Shown piece by piece: positions 47,842 through 56,816 of a stretch of DNA of 64,000 bases; the first letter of the stretch is position 1; each line of letters begins with the position of its first letter. A program made the position numbers and the translations under genes. Under the pieces are notes generated by a model. The model worked only from the letters and a program-made list of their open reading frames with translations, made no database searches and was not told the origin of the DNA. This DNA is from Streptomyces sp. DH5 (GTDB taxonomy: Bacteria > Actinomycetota > Actinomycetes > Streptomycetales > Streptomycetaceae), in assembly GCF_020873915.1 (NCBI RefSeq), contig NZ_JAHWGP010000021.1, positions 85,463 through 149,462 of the forward strand. The letters run 5' to 3'.

Positions 47842-48495
47842 TCAGAGCTCCGCGGCCAGCGTCCCCACCAGCGCGTCGGTCTGCGCGTCGCGTCGCGCGG
47901 TGACCACCAGCACCGCGACGAACTGCTCCACCAGCCAGTCCCGCAGTTCCTCCAGCGGCGGCTGCTTGTCCTCGTCGAGCCAGATCAGCGAGGCCGCCTC
48001 CACTGCGGTGATCCACATCCTTATGGTCATCCGCAGCCGGGGGCCGGGCCCGGTGACACCGAGATGGCTGAGGATGTGCTCGGCGGCGGCCCGCCGCACC
48101 CCGTCCACGATCGCGGTGGTACGGGACGTCTCCACCACGCTGCCGCCCTGGAGCAGGGCGCTGAAGCCGGCGTCGTGCTGGTCGACGAAGGCGAGGTAGC
48201 GGTCGACGGCCCGGGACAGCCGGGGCAGCAGCGGGCCGTCGTGCGGCTCGTCGAAGCAGTTCCGCAGCTCGTCGGCGGCGGACATCAGGGCCGCCTCGTA
48301 CAGCTGCTGCTTGCCGCCCGGGAAGTACCGGTAGACCAGGGGCCGTGACACACCGGCCGCCTCCGCCACGTCGTCCAGCGACACCTCCTCGGGGGCGCGG
48401 TGCGCGAAGAGGGACAGCGCGGCCTCGAGCAGCTGGCTGCGGCGCTCCTCGACGCCGAGCCGCCGGTAGGCGGGGGTGGAAGCCTGCGGAGTCAT
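47842..48495 (-). CDS. TetR-family transcriptional regulator
   Basis: 217 residues. N-terminal HTH in EEVSLDDVAEAAGVSRPLVY and YRYFPGGKQQLYEAALMSAA. The C-terminal ligand domain contains WITAVEAASLIWLDEDKQPP, typical of the FadR-like TetR type. Starts at ATG 48495, 47 bp after the oxygenase stop, on the same strand. It is the likely regulator of that operon. Ligand unknown. Confidence 0.85.
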   Translation of the reverse strand: MTPQASTPAYRRLGVEERRSQLLEAALSLFAHRAPEEVSLDDVAEAAGVSRPLVYRYFPGGKQQLYEAALMSAADELRNCFDEPHDGPLLPRLSRAVDRYLAFVDQHDAGFSALLQGGSVVETSRTTAIVDGVRRAAAEHILSHLGVTGPGPRLRMTIRMWITAVEAASLIWLDEDKQPPLEELRDWLVEQFVAVLVVTARRDAQTDALVGTLAAEL

Positions 48496-48541
48496 GCCCG
48501 CAGCGTAACCGTCCGCCCACGCCGACCGCCCGGGTCCGGAC

Positions 48542-49480
48542 CTAGGACAGCAACCCGGAGGAAACCCACAGCCGCCGCCCGGCCCCGCGCAGCACGCCGA
48601 TGTCGTCCAGGAAGTCCGTGAGCCGCTTCGCCCCCTGCCGCATCACGTCCCGCCGGTGCCCGCTCGCCCTCACCTGCGCGACGGCCTCCCGCCGGTCGAG
48701 GCCGACGTTGCTGTACACCTCGGGGTTCACGAACGCCACGGAGAACACCCGGGCGAACTCCCCCGAGGTGAGCCGGGTGAACTCCTGGGACCACTTCGGG
48801 GCGGTCACCATCTGGCGCCGCAGCTCCTCGCGGGCGTAGCGCACGTGCCGGGCCTCCTCGACGACGTGGATACGCGTGACGCCCCGGATCAGCGGCTGGA
48901 CCCGCTCGTCCGGGAAGGTCAGCCGCTGCATCCAGTCCAGGACCTCCTCGCCGAGCAGCGTCGCCGTGAAGGAGCCGGGCGTGGTGGAGACCGTCTTGAA
49001 CAGCCGGCCGAGGTTCTGGTGCACCCGGCTGACGGGGTACCAGGGCGTGCCGCCGCGCGTGATGACCCGGGCGAACATCTTCGAGTGCCGGCACTCGTCC
49101 TCGATCTCGGTGAGGGCGTAGCGCACGTGCGCGCTGGTGGCGGCCTTGTCGTAGATGTGCCGCACCAGCAGCTGCATCAGGATCAGCTCGAACCAGATGC
49201 CGAGCGAGGCCAGCGCGGCCGCCTCGTGCCGGGAGAGCAGGATGCGCTGCTCCTCGCTCATCCGCCGCCACATCGGGGTGCCGTACAGCGACACCAGCTC
49301 CGGCGGCCAGAACCACTTGCCCTCCTCGAAGGGCGCCTCCCAGTCCAGCTCCTCGTCCGGGTCGAAGGAGTGCCGGGCCGACGCCTCGAGCAGCCGCAGG
49401 GCCACCTGCTCCCGGTCCTTGAGCGTTCCGAGCGCGTCCCGGGGACCGTCGACCGCGTCCGCATCCGTCAGGGTCGTCAT
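48542..49480 (-). CDS. AurF-like di-iron N-oxygenase
   Basis: 312-residue helical di-iron protein of the AurF/PabN type, which oxidises arylamines to nitro compounds or related amines. Iron ligands appear as SRHEAAALASLG, the EIEDECRHSKMF pair (ExxH), LLGEEVLDWM and VVEEARHVRYAREE (ExxH). GGEGG-like site absent; ATG at 49480. First gene of a two-gene operon with TetR. Upstream sequence is AT-richer around 49520-49550 and holds the promoter. No biosynthetic cluster surrounds it, so its substrate is unknown. Confidence 0.82.
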   Translation of the reverse strand: MTTLTDADAVDGPRDALGTLKDREQVALRLLEASARHSFDPDEELDWEAPFEEGKWFWPPELVSLYGTPMWRRMSEEQRILLSRHEAAALASLGIWFELILMQLLVRHIYDKAATSAHVRYALTEIEDECRHSKMFARVITRGGTPWYPVSRVHQNLGRLFKTVSTTPGSFTATLLGEEVLDWMQRLTFPDERVQPLIRGVTRIHVVEEARHVRYAREELRRQMVTAPKWSQEFTRLTSGEFARVFSVAFVNPEVYSNVGLDRREAVAQVRASGHRRDVMRQGAKRLTDFLDDIGVLRGAGRRLWVSSGLLS

Positions 49481-49702
49481 GGCGGCTCCACCTCAGGGCA
49501 TCTCGTGCTGCCGACAGGTCACCCAGTTATGAGACTGCTTGTCAGCAAGGCCGTCAATCCCCTGGGCGGGAGTTGTCGACGACGGTGACGCGCGTGGGTG
49601 GCGTCAACGCCGCGCCAGGTGGTCACCCGATGGAGCGCAGCGTCCGTGATCGGTCTGGGTACGCTGAGTGCGTCCGTCAGGCTCCGGCACATGGGAGCGA
49701 TC

Positions 49703-50302
49703 ATGAGCGCCGCACGCGACTACGGGCTGGACGACGACTACGAGTGGCCCCGTCCGCCGGCGGGCGGCTGGACGGCGGATGATCTGGACAGGCTTCCCAA
49801 CCTGCCTCCGCACACGGAGCTGATCGACGGGAGCCTTGTCTTCGCGAGTCCGCAGACCAATTTCCACTCGCGCGTCATCCGCCTGCTGGACAACACCCTG
49901 CTGGCTCAAGTGCCGGACGAGCTGGACGTCATCCGCGAGATGACCATCAAACTCAACGCACGCAACCGGCCGGAACCCGACATTCTGGTCTTCCGGGCCG
50001 ACGCCGACGCCGGTCCGGACCAGACCTGGTACCGCCCGGACGACGTCGTCATCGCTGTCGAGGTCGTCTCCGCGGAGTCGCAGGAACGGGACCGCGAGGT
50101 GAAACCGCGGAAGTACGCGGCCGCGGGAATTCCGCACTACTGGCGCGTCGAGCAGAACGACGGACTCCCCGTGGTCTACGTCTACGAACTGGACCCGATG
50201 ACCAAGTCGTACGTGCCGACGGGCATCTTCCACAACCGGCTCAAGCTCACCGTCCCGTTCCCCGTCGACATCGACCTCACCGCTGCCGGCCGCCGCCGTT
50301 AG
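49703..50302 (+). CDS. Uma2/DUF820 PD-(D/E)xK nuclease-like protein
   Basis: 199 residues of the Uma2 family. Conserved segments are MPHTELIDGSLVFASPQTNF-like near residue 35, RNRPEPDILVFRADADAG (catalytic Asp) and VIAVEVVSAESQERDREVKP with RKYAAAGIPHYWRVE (Glu and Lys). The nuclease core is therefore retained. GGGAG before ATG 49703 decides the start; the ATG at 49691 has none. Uma2 proteins are abundant in streptomycetes and of unclear role. It ends 4 bp into the convergent DUF3291 gene. Confidence 0.82.
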   Translation: MSAARDYGLDDDYEWPRPPAGGWTADDLDRLPNLPPHTELIDGSLVFASPQTNFHSRVIRLLDNTLLAQVPDELDVIREMTIKLNARNRPEPDILVFRADADAGPDQTWYRPDDVVIAVEVVSAESQERDREVKPRKYAAAGIPHYWRVEQNDGLPVVYVYELDPMTKSYVPTGIFHNRLKLTVPFPVDIDLTAAGRRR

Positions 50303-50808
50303 ACCGGGCAGCCCAGCCCTTCCGGTGCGTCACCCGGGACCGGCTCCGCGCCTCCCGGCGGGAACGGCGCGCGCAGGGTGAAGGCGTGCGGGGTGGGGCC
50401 GTTGGCGCGGAGGTGGAGGAGGCGGGACTCGGCCTCCGCGACCGTGGGGCGGTGGCCGGCCGGGACCCACCACAGGGCCACCATCGCCTCCTCGACCCGC
50501 TCGAACCACTCCCGCCGCCGCGCCATCATCTCCCGGTGGCGGCCCCGGTACATGAAGGCCGTCAGCGCGTGGGTGTCCCGCCACACCGACATGTTGACGA
50601 TCAGCCACGGGTCGTCGAAGACGGAGATGTCCGTCGCGTCGCCCCCCTCGCTCTTCAGCCGCCAGACGAAACCGTCGGCGGACTCGGCGTCCGCGTTCAC
50701 CGGGTCGAGTCCGTCGACGAAGTCCTTCAACTGCGGTGACTCCAAGGGGGCTTTGAGGCGGGCTATGTTCACCTGGGCGAGTTCGTACGCGGTCGCGGCA
50801 TCGGTCAT
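50299..50808 (-). CDS. DUF3291 (antibiotic-monooxygenase-like) protein
   Basis: 169 residues of DUF3291, a dimeric alpha-beta barrel relative: LAQVNIARLKAPLESPQLKD, FVWRLKSEGGDATDISVFDD and LIVNMSVWRDTHALTAFMYR. The last ~30 residues are Pro-rich. Function not established. Start ATG 50808. Confidence 0.78.
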   Translation of the reverse strand: MTDAATAYELAQVNIARLKAPLESPQLKDFVDGLDPVNADAESADGFVWRLKSEGGDATDISVFDDPWLIVNMSVWRDTHALTAFMYRGRHREMMARRREWFERVEEAMVALWWVPAGHRPTVAEAESRLLHLRANGPTPHAFTLRAPFPPGGAEPVPGDAPEGLGCPV

Positions 50809-50874
50809 GTACCGGACGTTAGGCCGGGAACGCGGCGTTCCGGGACCCCTGTCTCATCAAGTGGGCTCGTTAGA

Positions 50875-52332
50875 CTACGAGTTGAGTACCGCCTCCATCA
50901 CCGCCCGTGCGATCGGCGCGGCCGTCCCACCCCCGCTGATCTCCCCCCGGTTCGCGGCCGCGTCCTCCACCACCACGGCCACGGCCACCTTCGGCGCCAT
51001 GTCCTCCTCACGTTGCCCCCAGGAGATGAACCAGGCGTACGGCGTACCGGAGTTGCCCAGCCCGTGCTGGGCCGTGCCGGTCTTGCCGCCGACCACGGCA
51101 CCGGGGACCGCGGCCTTCGTGCCCGTGCCGTCCTCCACCACGCCCCGCATCAGCTCCCGCAGCCGCAGGGCCGTGGCGGGATGCATGGCCCGCCGTACCG
51201 GGCTGGAGCCCGCCGCCGACACCGTGCCGCCGCCCGCCCGCGTCGTCCGCTCCACCAGGTACGGCTCCCGCACCTGCCCGCCACCCGCCACGGCCGCCGC
51301 GACCATCGCCATCTGCAGCGGCGTGGCGCGCGTGTTGTACTGCCCGATCGACGCCAGCGCCAACTGTGCCCGGTCCACCGTGGTGTCGAAGGTGCTGCGC
51401 GCCACCGGGAAGGGGATGCGCAGTCCGTCGTCGTTGAAGCCGAAACTCCGCGCCGTGTCCTTCATCCCCTCCACGCCCGTGGCCACCCCGAGCCCCGCGA
51501 AGACCGTGTTGCACGACCACACGAACGCCTCCCGCAGCGTGGCGTCCTCGCAGCCCTCGGACCCGTTGGTCAGCCGGGTCGTCGTCCCCGGCAGGGTGTA
51601 CGGGTCGGGGGAGTCGGTCGCCTCGTCCAGACCCTTCACCACCCCCGCGTCCAGCGCCGCCGCCGCGGTGACCACCTTGAAGGTGGAGCCCGGCGGATAG
51701 GTGCGCTGCACCGCCCGGTTCAGCATTGGCCGGTCCGGATCGGCGTGCAGCCGCGCCCAGGCGTCCCGCGCCGCCCGGCCGTTGCCGGACAGCAGCGCGG
51801 GATCGTACGAGGGGACCGACACCAGCGCCAGGATCCGCCCGGTCGACGGCTCCACCGCCGCCACCGCCCCCTTGTGCGAGCGCAGCCCCTCGAACGCCGC
51901 GCGCTGCGCCGCCGGGTCGATCGTGGTCACCACGTCGCCGCCCGCGTTGCGGGAGCGGGTGAACTCGTTCCACCGGGGGAGCGGCGCGAGCAGCGGGGCG
52001 GCGCCGGAGAGCAGCCCGTCCTCCGTGTGCTCCAGCAGCGTGGTGCCGTACTGCTGCGAGGCGAACCCGGTCACCGGCGCGTACAACGGCCCCTCGGTGT
52101 ACGACCGTTCGTAGCGAAGGTGTTCCCCGGTGTCCCGCGACCCGGTGACCGGCCGGCCGGCGACCAGGATGTCGCCGCGCGGCTGCTGGTAACGGGAGAT
52201 GGCGTCACGGCGGTTGGCCGGGTTGGCCTCGTAGTCACCGGCGTGCAGCACCTGCACGCGGGCGGCGTTGACCAGCAGGGCGACCAGCAGCAGCGCGCAG
52301 AACAGCGCGGCGTGCCGGATGTGACGGGTCAC
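50875..52332 (-). CDS. Penicillin-binding protein 2-type transpeptidase
   Basis: 485 residues. One N-terminal membrane anchor (about 8-25, LFCALLLVALLVNAARVQVL), a short dimerisation region, then the transpeptidase domain: active-site serine S216 in PPGSTFKVVTAAAALD, SxN motif WSCNTVF, and GGKTGTAQHG. It cross-links peptidoglycan stem peptides. GTG 52332 overlaps the RodA-like stop by 4 bp. The SEDS/PBP pair forms a unit for glycan polymerisation and cross-linking. Confidence 0.93.
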   Translation of the reverse strand: MTRHIRHAALFCALLLVALLVNAARVQVLHAGDYEANPANRRDAISRYQQPRGDILVAGRPVTGSRDTGEHLRYERSYTEGPLYAPVTGFASQQYGTTLLEHTEDGLLSGAAPLLAPLPRWNEFTRSRNAGGDVVTTIDPAAQRAAFEGLRSHKGAVAAVEPSTGRILALVSVPSYDPALLSGNGRAARDAWARLHADPDRPMLNRAVQRTYPPGSTFKVVTAAAALDAGVVKGLDEATDSPDPYTLPGTTTRLTNGSEGCEDATLREAFVWSCNTVFAGLGVATGVEGMKDTARSFGFNDDGLRIPFPVARSTFDTTVDRAQLALASIGQYNTRATPLQMAMVAAAVAGGGQVREPYLVERTTRAGGGTVSAAGSSPVRRAMHPATALRLRELMRGVVEDGTGTKAAVPGAVVGGKTGTAQHGLGNSGTPYAWFISWGQREEDMAPKVAVAVVVEDAAANRGEISGGGTAAPIARAVMEAVLNS

Positions 52333-53693
52333 CGGCCGCCACCCCCGCCGCCCTGCCGCCGCGCGCAGTCGCTCAGCCGGACCAGCAGCGCCACGATCGT
52401 CCAGTTGGTCACCACCGACGAGCCGCCCTGCGCCAGGAACGGCATCGCCATCCCGGTCAGCGGGATCAGCCCGGTGACCCCGCCCGCGATCACGAAGACC
52501 TGGAGCGCCACGAGCGAGGCGAGGCCCACGGCGAGCAGCCGGCCGAAGGGGTCGCGCAGGGCGAGCCCGGCCCGGTAGCCGCGCTCCACCAGCAGCCCGT
52601 ACAGCAGGATGATCGCGGACAGTCCGGCCAGGCCCAGCTCCTCCCCGGCCGTCGCCAGGATGAAGTCGGACTTGACCGCGAAGCCGATGAGCACCGAGTG
52701 CCCGAGCCCGAGCCCGGTGCCGAGGATGCCGCCCTCCGCGAAGGCGAACAGCGACTGGGCGAGCTGGTTCGGGCCCTCGCCCGCCTCGATGGAGGCGAAC
52801 GGGTGCAGCCAGGTCTCGATCCGGTGGTGGACGTGCGGCTCGTAACGCCCCACGGCGACCGCGCCCAGCGAGGCCAGCAGCAGCCCCACCGCGATCCAGC
52901 CGGTGCGGCCGGTGGCGACGTACAGCATGACCACGAACAGGCCGAAGAACAGCAGTGAGGTGCCGAGGTCCCGCTCCAGGACCAGGACCCCCACACTGAC
53001 CAGCCACACGGCGACGATCGGCCCGAGCACCCGCCCCGTGGGCAGCTGCAGGCGCCAGATCCGGCGGCCCGCGTAGGTGAGGGCGCTCCGGTTCGCGGCC
53101 AGGTAGGCGGCGAAGAACACCGCCAGCAGCACCTTCGCGAACTCGCCCGGCTGGATGGAGAACCCGGCGAACCGGATCCAGATCCGGGCCCCGTTCACCG
53201 CCGGGAAGAGGATCGGCACCGTCAGCAGGACGAGCGCGACGGTGACGCACAGGTAGGTGTAGCGCTGGAGCACCCGGTGGTCGCGCAGCACCAGGACGAC
53301 CGAGGTGAACAGCGCCACTCCCAGCGTCGACCAGACGAGCTGGGCCGGGGCGGCCGGCTCGCCCGGCGCCTCCAGGTCGAGCCGGTAGATCAGCACCAGG
53401 CCCAGGCCGTTGAGCAGGACCCCGATCGGCAGCGGCAGCGGATCGGCGTGCGGGGCCCGCCAGCGCACCGCCAGGTGCGCGACCAGGGCGAGCACACCGA
53501 GCCCGGCGCCGTAACCGGCGGCGCCGGGCGGGACGGTGCCGTTCCTGGCGAGACCGACGGCGCAGTATCCGTACACCGACAGCGTCACCGCCAGGACGAT
53601 CAGGGCGAGCTCGACGCCACGGCGCCGGGGGAGGCCCCGGGCGGTGGGCGTGGGCGGATCCGCCGTCGCCAGGGTGATACCGGCCTTGCTCAT
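52329..53693 (-). CDS. SEDS-family glycosyltransferase (RodA/FtsW-like)
   Basis: 454 residues, ten-plus membrane spans. SEDS signatures include NGARIWIRFAGFSIQPGEFA and the downstream LVLERDLGTSLLFFGLFVVM, in which the catalytic Asp lies, and GLLVERGYRA and TGMAMPFLAQGGSSVV. Polymerises lipid II glycans. Operon with the PBP2 gene, its cross-linking partner. Streptomyces have several such pairs, often tied to sporulation; which role applies here is not visible. Confidence 0.92.
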   Translation of the reverse strand: MSKAGITLATADPPTPTARGLPRRRGVELALIVLAVTLSVYGYCAVGLARNGTVPPGAAGYGAGLGVLALVAHLAVRWRAPHADPLPLPIGVLLNGLGLVLIYRLDLEAPGEPAAPAQLVWSTLGVALFTSVVLVLRDHRVLQRYTYLCVTVALVLLTVPILFPAVNGARIWIRFAGFSIQPGEFAKVLLAVFFAAYLAANRSALTYAGRRIWRLQLPTGRVLGPIVAVWLVSVGVLVLERDLGTSLLFFGLFVVMLYVATGRTGWIAVGLLLASLGAVAVGRYEPHVHHRIETWLHPFASIEAGEGPNQLAQSLFAFAEGGILGTGLGLGHSVLIGFAVKSDFILATAGEELGLAGLSAIILLYGLLVERGYRAGLALRDPFGRLLAVGLASLVALQVFVIAGGVTGLIPLTGMAMPFLAQGGSSVVTNWTIVALLVRLSDCARRQGGGGGGR

Positions 53694-53736
53694 GTCCGGA
53701 ACTTACCGAAGGGGGGTTGTTCGCGCGCTTTGCTCG

Positions 53737-54300
53737 TCAGCACCAGCGTGGCGCGGGGCCGATGTTGTCGATGTGACCGGCCGGGCCCCACGCCCAGGTG
53801 CCGTCCGTGAGGAGGTACCAGAGGGGGTTGCCGTTCACCTTGTCGCCGGGGACCTTGCAGAAGATCGAGACGACCTCACCCTTGTGGGCGTACCGGATGA
53901 TGTGCGCACCCCGGTTCGGGGCGGTGCGCAGGGCCAGCCTGTCGGCCGTGACGCGGCCCTTGTACTGGCCCTGGTCGCCGTGGTTCCCGCCGGCCTGGTT
54001 GTTCCCGAAGCCGTTTCCGCCGGACTGCTGGCCGGAGCCGTTGTCGTGGCCGCCGTTTCCACCGTTTCCGCCGCTCTGCTGGCCGGAGCCGTTGTCGTAG
54101 CCGCCGTTTCCGCCGCTCTGCTGGCCGGAGCCGCCGTTGTCGCTGGTGCCGTTTCCACCCTGCTGGCTCCAGTTGCCCTGGCCGCCTCCCTGGTTCGGGT
54201 CGTCGGCGGCGACGGCGGGGGTGACGGCGGCCGCGACCGCGAGGGCCCCGGCGGCAAGAGCTATGGGCAGTCGGCGGGCGATCGGGGAACGCGGAGCCAT
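53737..54300 (-). CDS. Secreted SH3-like protein with Gly/Asn/Gln-rich repeats
   Basis: 187-residue precursor. The signal peptide ends AAAVTPAVAA (about residue 31). It is followed by a repeat region (about 35-115) of NGSGQQSGGNGG-type units, then a bacterial SH3-like domain with RVTADRLALRTAPNRGAHII and VNGNPLWYLLTDGTWAWGPA. Two cysteines, at IFCKVPGD and PRWC, could bond. ATG 54300 with GGAGG upstream. Probably surface- or wall-associated. Function unknown. Confidence 0.78.
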   Translation of the reverse strand: MAPRSPIARRLPIALAAGALAVAAAVTPAVAADDPNQGGGQGNWSQQGGNGTSDNGGSGQQSGGNGGYDNGSGQQSGGNGGNGGHDNGSGQQSGGNGFGNNQAGGNHGDQGQYKGRVTADRLALRTAPNRGAHIIRYAHKGEVVSIFCKVPGDKVNGNPLWYLLTDGTWAWGPAGHIDNIGPAPRWC

Positions 54301-54769
54301 GGCGAAACCTCCATGTAGGGGATGAAGCGGGTCATGGATGACTTGTCGCCACACTAGGAGCGTCCCCCGGCACCTCGCCCGCCCTGCTGCGCCATCGGGG
54401 ACGGCACTGCGCCCTCCGGGGCACGCCGCCCGCCGGTGACCACTCCGTCAGCTCCTCCGGCGGTCGCGCCGTCGCCGGCCCTGCCCGCAGCCAGTCGGTG
54501 AACAGCTCGCTGTGCGGTGCCCAGGAGGAACGGCGGGAGCGGATCACCCGGCTCACCCGGCTCACCCGGATCGCCCGGATCACCCGGATCACCCGGATCA
54601 CCCGGATCACCCGGACCACCCGGGTCACCCGGATCGCCGCTCGGCGGTACGGCCCCGGCCCGTCAGCGCGTGGGCCACCACCGGACCGGAGCGGTTGTAC
54701 CCGCGGAAGCGGCGGACGGGGACCGCCATCGGCACCCGGGAAACCGCCCCGCACGGCACCATGTGACGC
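54301..54769. other. Gene-free stretch with a 9-bp tandem repeat
   Basis: No gene with good codon use; two long frames on each strand owe their length to the repeat described separately at 54543-54632. The methyltransferase downstream starts at 54770 without a visible ribosome site, so its promoter must lie in this stretch. Confidence 0.5.
54543..54632. repeat. Ten tandem 9-bp units (ATCACCCGG)
   Basis: Ten consecutive 9-nt units close to ATCACCCGG, with single-base variants CTC, ATC-G, ACC and GTC. Five or more central units are identical. Because 9 is a multiple of 3, all frames stay open: one strand reads Gly-Ser-Pro repeats (collagen-like) and the other Arg-Val-Ile. It is in an intergenic position, so I treat it as a microsatellite rather than a collagen-like gene. 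Confidence 0.85.
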
Positions 54770-55639
54770 ATGGCCGACGACAACCAGATCGTGAACACCC
54801 ACCAGTTCGAGGCGTGGAACGGCTACGAGGGCCGACACTGGGCCGCACACCAGTCCCGCTACGACGCCCTCAACGACCCCGCCAACACCCCGCTCCTCGA
54901 CGCCGCCCGCATCCGCGACACGGACACCGTCCTGGACATCGGCTGCGGCAACGGCCGCCTGACCCGGCTGGCCGCCCGCACCGCGCACCACGCCGTCGGC
55001 GTCGACCTGTCCGCCCCCATGCTGGAACGCGCCCGCGCGTCCGCCGCCGACGAGCACCTCACCAACGTCACCCACCTCCAGGCCGACGCCCAGGTCCACC
55101 CGTTCGACCGCGCGTCCTTCGACGTCGCCGTGAGCCGCTTCGGCGTCATGTTCTTCGCCGACCCGGTCGCCGCGTTCGCGAACATCGGCCGCGCCCTGCG
55201 CCCGGGCGGCCGCCTGGCCTTCGTCTGCCCGCAACCGTTCACGGCCATGGACCAGTCGGTGATCTTCAGCGCCGTCGCCGGCCACGTCACGCTGCCCGAC
55301 TTCTCCGAGAAGCAGGAGACGGGTCCGGCCTCCTTCGCGGACCCCGCCCGCACCACACACGTCCTCGGCGAAGCCGGCTTCGACCACATCGCCGTGGACC
55401 CGCTCGAAGTGGTGCAGCGGTGGGGCACGGACGCGGCGGACGCCGCCGACTTCCTCTTCGGCTGGGGCCCCATGCGCCACTGGCTCCGCGACGCCGCCCC
55501 CGCCTCCGTCGCCGACGCCCACCGGGCGGCCACCGCCGCCTTCCACACCTACGCGACCGACGAGGGCGTGGACCTGACAGCCCGCTACTGGCTGGTGACC
55601 GCCACCTGGCCCGGCACCGACCACCCGCACCACGCCTGA
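54770..55639 (+). CDS. Class I SAM-dependent methyltransferase
   Basis: 289 residues of the UbiE/BioC-like type. Motif I is TVLDIGCGNGRLTRLAART (about residues 51-70), then GVDLSAPMLERARA, the acidic SFDVAVSRFGVMFFADP and LRPGGRLAFVCPQ. The N-terminus, HQFEAWNGYEGRHWAAH, is typical of this group. Likely modifies a small molecule. ATG 54770. Isolated gene. Confidence 0.8.
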   Translation: MADDNQIVNTHQFEAWNGYEGRHWAAHQSRYDALNDPANTPLLDAARIRDTDTVLDIGCGNGRLTRLAARTAHHAVGVDLSAPMLERARASAADEHLTNVTHLQADAQVHPFDRASFDVAVSRFGVMFFADPVAAFANIGRALRPGGRLAFVCPQPFTAMDQSVIFSAVAGHVTLPDFSEKQETGPASFADPARTTHVLGEAGFDHIAVDPLEVVQRWGTDAADAADFLFGWGPMRHWLRDAAPASVADAHRAATAAFHTYATDEGVDLTARYWLVTATWPGTDHPHHA

Positions 55640-55974
55640 CCCCACCGAAGGCGCCACCCGCCCCGAGCCTGATGCGGGGCGGGCCGTTCCCCTGCCCCCT
55701 TCCCACGAACGTCCGCGACCTCTCCGGACGTGACGCCCCTGTCCACGCCACGACCACGTCCCCGGGCCGGCGCCCCGGGACGGTGGCCCAAGCCGGGGAG
55801 AACGGGCCTGGACTCCGGCATCCCGGCCCCGGCAGATCCGTAACACCCGCATACGTGACGAACGGTGCTGCACCTACTCCCCGAGGAACCGCTCGCTGAG
55901 CTACCCATCAGTCGCCGGGAGTAGGTCCCGCGCCCCAGGCGCGCACCCTGCCCGCCCGGCTACGTTCGGTCGCC
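55640..55974. other. Gene-free intergenic stretch
   Basis: 335 bp with no coding signal above background and no clear hairpin apart from short GC palindromes near 55665-55690. It should carry the promoter of the oxidoreductase gene that starts at 55975. Confidence 0.4.
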
Positions 55975-56436
55975 ATGCAGACCACCGAACCGGCCCGTCG
56001 CCCCACGGCGGAGCGCAAGCGCGACGCCCTGGCACGCCTCACCACCGAGCGGGACATCTGGCTGTCCACGGCTCACCCCGATCACGGTCCGCACCAAGTG
56101 CCGCTGTGGTTCCTCTGGGATGGCAGGGCCGTGTGGATGTGCACCAGCGCCACGTCCGCGACCGCACGGAACGTCCGCGCGGAACCGCGCGTACGCCTGG
56201 CCCTGCCGGACACCCTCGACGTACTCCTCCTCCAGGGCGAAGCCGAGTGCTTCCCGGACCAGGACGTGCCCGCCGAGTCGGCCGACGCGTTCGCCGCCAC
56301 CTTCGGGTGGGACCCCCGAGCGGAAGAGAACGCCTTCCTTTACATACGCGTGACCCCGAAAACCGTACGCGCATGGCGCGGAGCGCCGGAACTCCGTGGG
56401 AGGGTCCTCATGCGCGACGGAACCTGGCAGGAGTAA
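55975..56436 (+). CDS. Pyridoxamine 5'-phosphate-oxidase-fold (PPOX class, F420/FMN) protein
   Basis: 153 residues of the split-barrel flavin-binding fold: DIWLSTAHPDHGPHQVPLWF, WMCTSATSATARNVRAEPRV and LLLQGEAECFPDQDVPAES. PPOX proteins of this length in actinobacteria often use F420, less often FMN. No substrate can be predicted. ATG 55975. Confidence 0.75.
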   Translation: MQTTEPARRPTAERKRDALARLTTERDIWLSTAHPDHGPHQVPLWFLWDGRAVWMCTSATSATARNVRAEPRVRLALPDTLDVLLLQGEAECFPDQDVPAESADAFAATFGWDPRAEENAFLYIRVTPKTVRAWRGAPELRGRVLMRDGTWQE

Positions 56437-56567
56437 CGCCCGCCCACAACCAATCAGTTGACCCGCTCCTATCGCCGGTTGTCCACCCACGCGGTCACCC
56501 GGACGAGCCGCCGGACAACAGGTGCGAGGCCCTCCGCACGCGCAATCACCTCCACCACCGACGACAC

Positions 56568-56816
56568 TCAGCCGTCACCACGACCCGCCTTCCGCAGCAC
56601 GCGCGCGGCCATCCACTGGCCGCCGACCGAACTCAGCGTCACGGTCAGCGCAAAGGACAGCGAGTCGTCCCAGGACCTGCCCATCACCCCGTGCCAGAAC
56701 ACGGCAGCCAGCCCGCCGACGGCAAGCGCGTAGGCCAGCACCGCCAGCCAGCGCCACACCCGGCGCCGTCGCCCCGAAAGCGTCGCTTCATCCCCCGACC
56801 GTCGCCGCTCCCTCAT
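56568..56816 (-). CDS. Small two-span membrane protein
   Basis: 82 residues. An N-terminal basic stretch (MRERRRSGDEATLSGRRRR) is followed by two hydrophobic helices: RVWRWLAVLAYALAVGGLAA and a second around ALTVTLSSVGGQWMAARVL. ATG 56816 with GGTAGGTG upstream; a GTG 9 nt upstream is an alternative. No family recognised. Confidence 0.55.
   Translation of the reverse strand: MRERRRSGDEATLSGRRRRVWRWLAVLAYALAVGGLAAVFWHGVMGRSWDDSLSFALTVTLSSVGGQWMAARVLRKAGRGDG

Noticed and set aside
47273-48520. 415-codon minus-strand frame across the minisatellite and TetR gene
   Set aside because: Kept open by the repeat and by antisense composition; the TetR gene explains the rest.
54517-55899. Collagen-like protein beginning with Gly-Ser-Pro repeats
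   Set aside because: Beyond the repeat it overlaps the methyltransferase in another frame and reads as Arg/Pro-rich noise; no ribosome site or signal peptide.
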